The notes under the pieces: generated by a model
What the model was told of the DNA's origin: nothing
Seen by the model: only the letters and a program-made list of their open reading frames with translations
Database searches by the model: none
DNA from: Idiomarina seosinensis
GTDB taxonomy: Bacteria; Pseudomonadota; Gammaproteobacteria; Enterobacterales; Alteromonadaceae
Direction: 5' to 3'
DNA: 64,000 nucleotides
Assembly (NCBI RefSeq): GCF_003987275.1
Contig: NZ_PIQF01000004.1
Span: forward strand, 186,001-250,000
Program-made: the position numbers and the translations under genes
In this document: positions 63,643-64,000 of the stretch, one piece after another
Layout: every line of letters starts with the position of its first letter
Numbering within the stretch: the first letter of the stretch is position 1

Positions 63643-64000
63643 TTAGGGTTTAGTGCTGGCTTTCATTTGTTCGATGTGTTGAAGAAATGCTTCTGCATCC
63701 TTAAACCCGGTTATTCGCCAATGAGTTTGTTGTTCTCCGTTTGGCGAAAAAAACATGACTGTGGGTAGCCCAAGCACTTGAAAGCTCGATAGTATTTTTT
63801 GTTCCACTTGATTGTTGGCGGTTACATCTGCTTGTAATAGCTTGAAGGAAGCAAGCTGCTCGCGGACTTTTTTATCCGCAAAAGTATACTGTTCAAACTC
63901 TTTACATGCGACGCACCAGTCGGCATAGAGGTCCAGCATAACCCATTGGTCGTTAGCCTGAGCTTGCTTTAACTGCTGCTCAATATCGGATAGGTTATTG
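63643..64000 (-). CDS. dsbD: Thiol:disulfide interchange protein DsbD, C-terminal thioredoxin-like domain (N-terminus beyond window)
   Basis: DLYADWCVACKEFEQYTFADKKV; frame remains open to the window edge (NNLSDIEQQLKQAQANDQWVM). Confidence 0.9.
   Translation of the reverse strand, partial: NNLSDIEQQLKQAQANDQWVMLDLYADWCVACKEFEQYTFADKKVREQLASFKLLQADVTANNQVEQKILSSFQVLGLPTVMFFSPNGEQQTHWRITGFKDAEAFLQHIEQMKASTKP

Overview
The window looks like an ordinary chromosomal segment of a marine gammaproteobacterium. Gene content and order suggest Alteromonadales, probably Idiomarina-like (inference, no search run). It is densely packed with about 60 protein genes and two identical tandem tRNA-Gly(GCC) genes. 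I saw no rRNA, CRISPR array, transposase, integrase or prophage genes. Recognisable blocks in order: trhO (cut by the left edge), TauE/SafE, CNNM/DUF21-CBS, VTT protein, hemH, retropepsin-like protease, GGDEF-EAL protein, M16 pitrilysin, gor, S9 DPP-IV-like peptidase, prlC, rpe-trpS-(PAS-GGDEF-EAL)-pabA-HDOD, argD/astC-astA-astD, OsmC-rlmJ, prkB, slyX, WD40 lipoprotein, fkpA, rsd/nudC/hemE, RND efflux pair, GDPD-psd-rsgA/orn, BCCT transporter, 2x tRNA-Gly, HDAC-like deacetylase plus CoA-transferase/GNAT fusion, TPR-GGDEF, Nramp, DUF4382 lipoprotein, maoP-like, EAL-CBS-GGDEF, purD, lipoprotein methyltransferase, purH, fis-dusB, prmA, accC-accB, aroQ, dsbD (cut by the right edge). The leads I rate highest are: (i) a two-gene deacetylase plus CoA-transferase-GNAT fusion pair that could be a reversible acylation module; (ii) a predicted lipoprotein SAM-methyltransferase coupled to purD; (iii) sequence-level regulatory elements, namely a sigma32-type promoter before prlC, tandem ARG boxes before argD/astC, and a 24-bp operator-like inverted repeat before the RND operon; (iv) four c-di-GMP proteins with differing catalytic-motif integrity.
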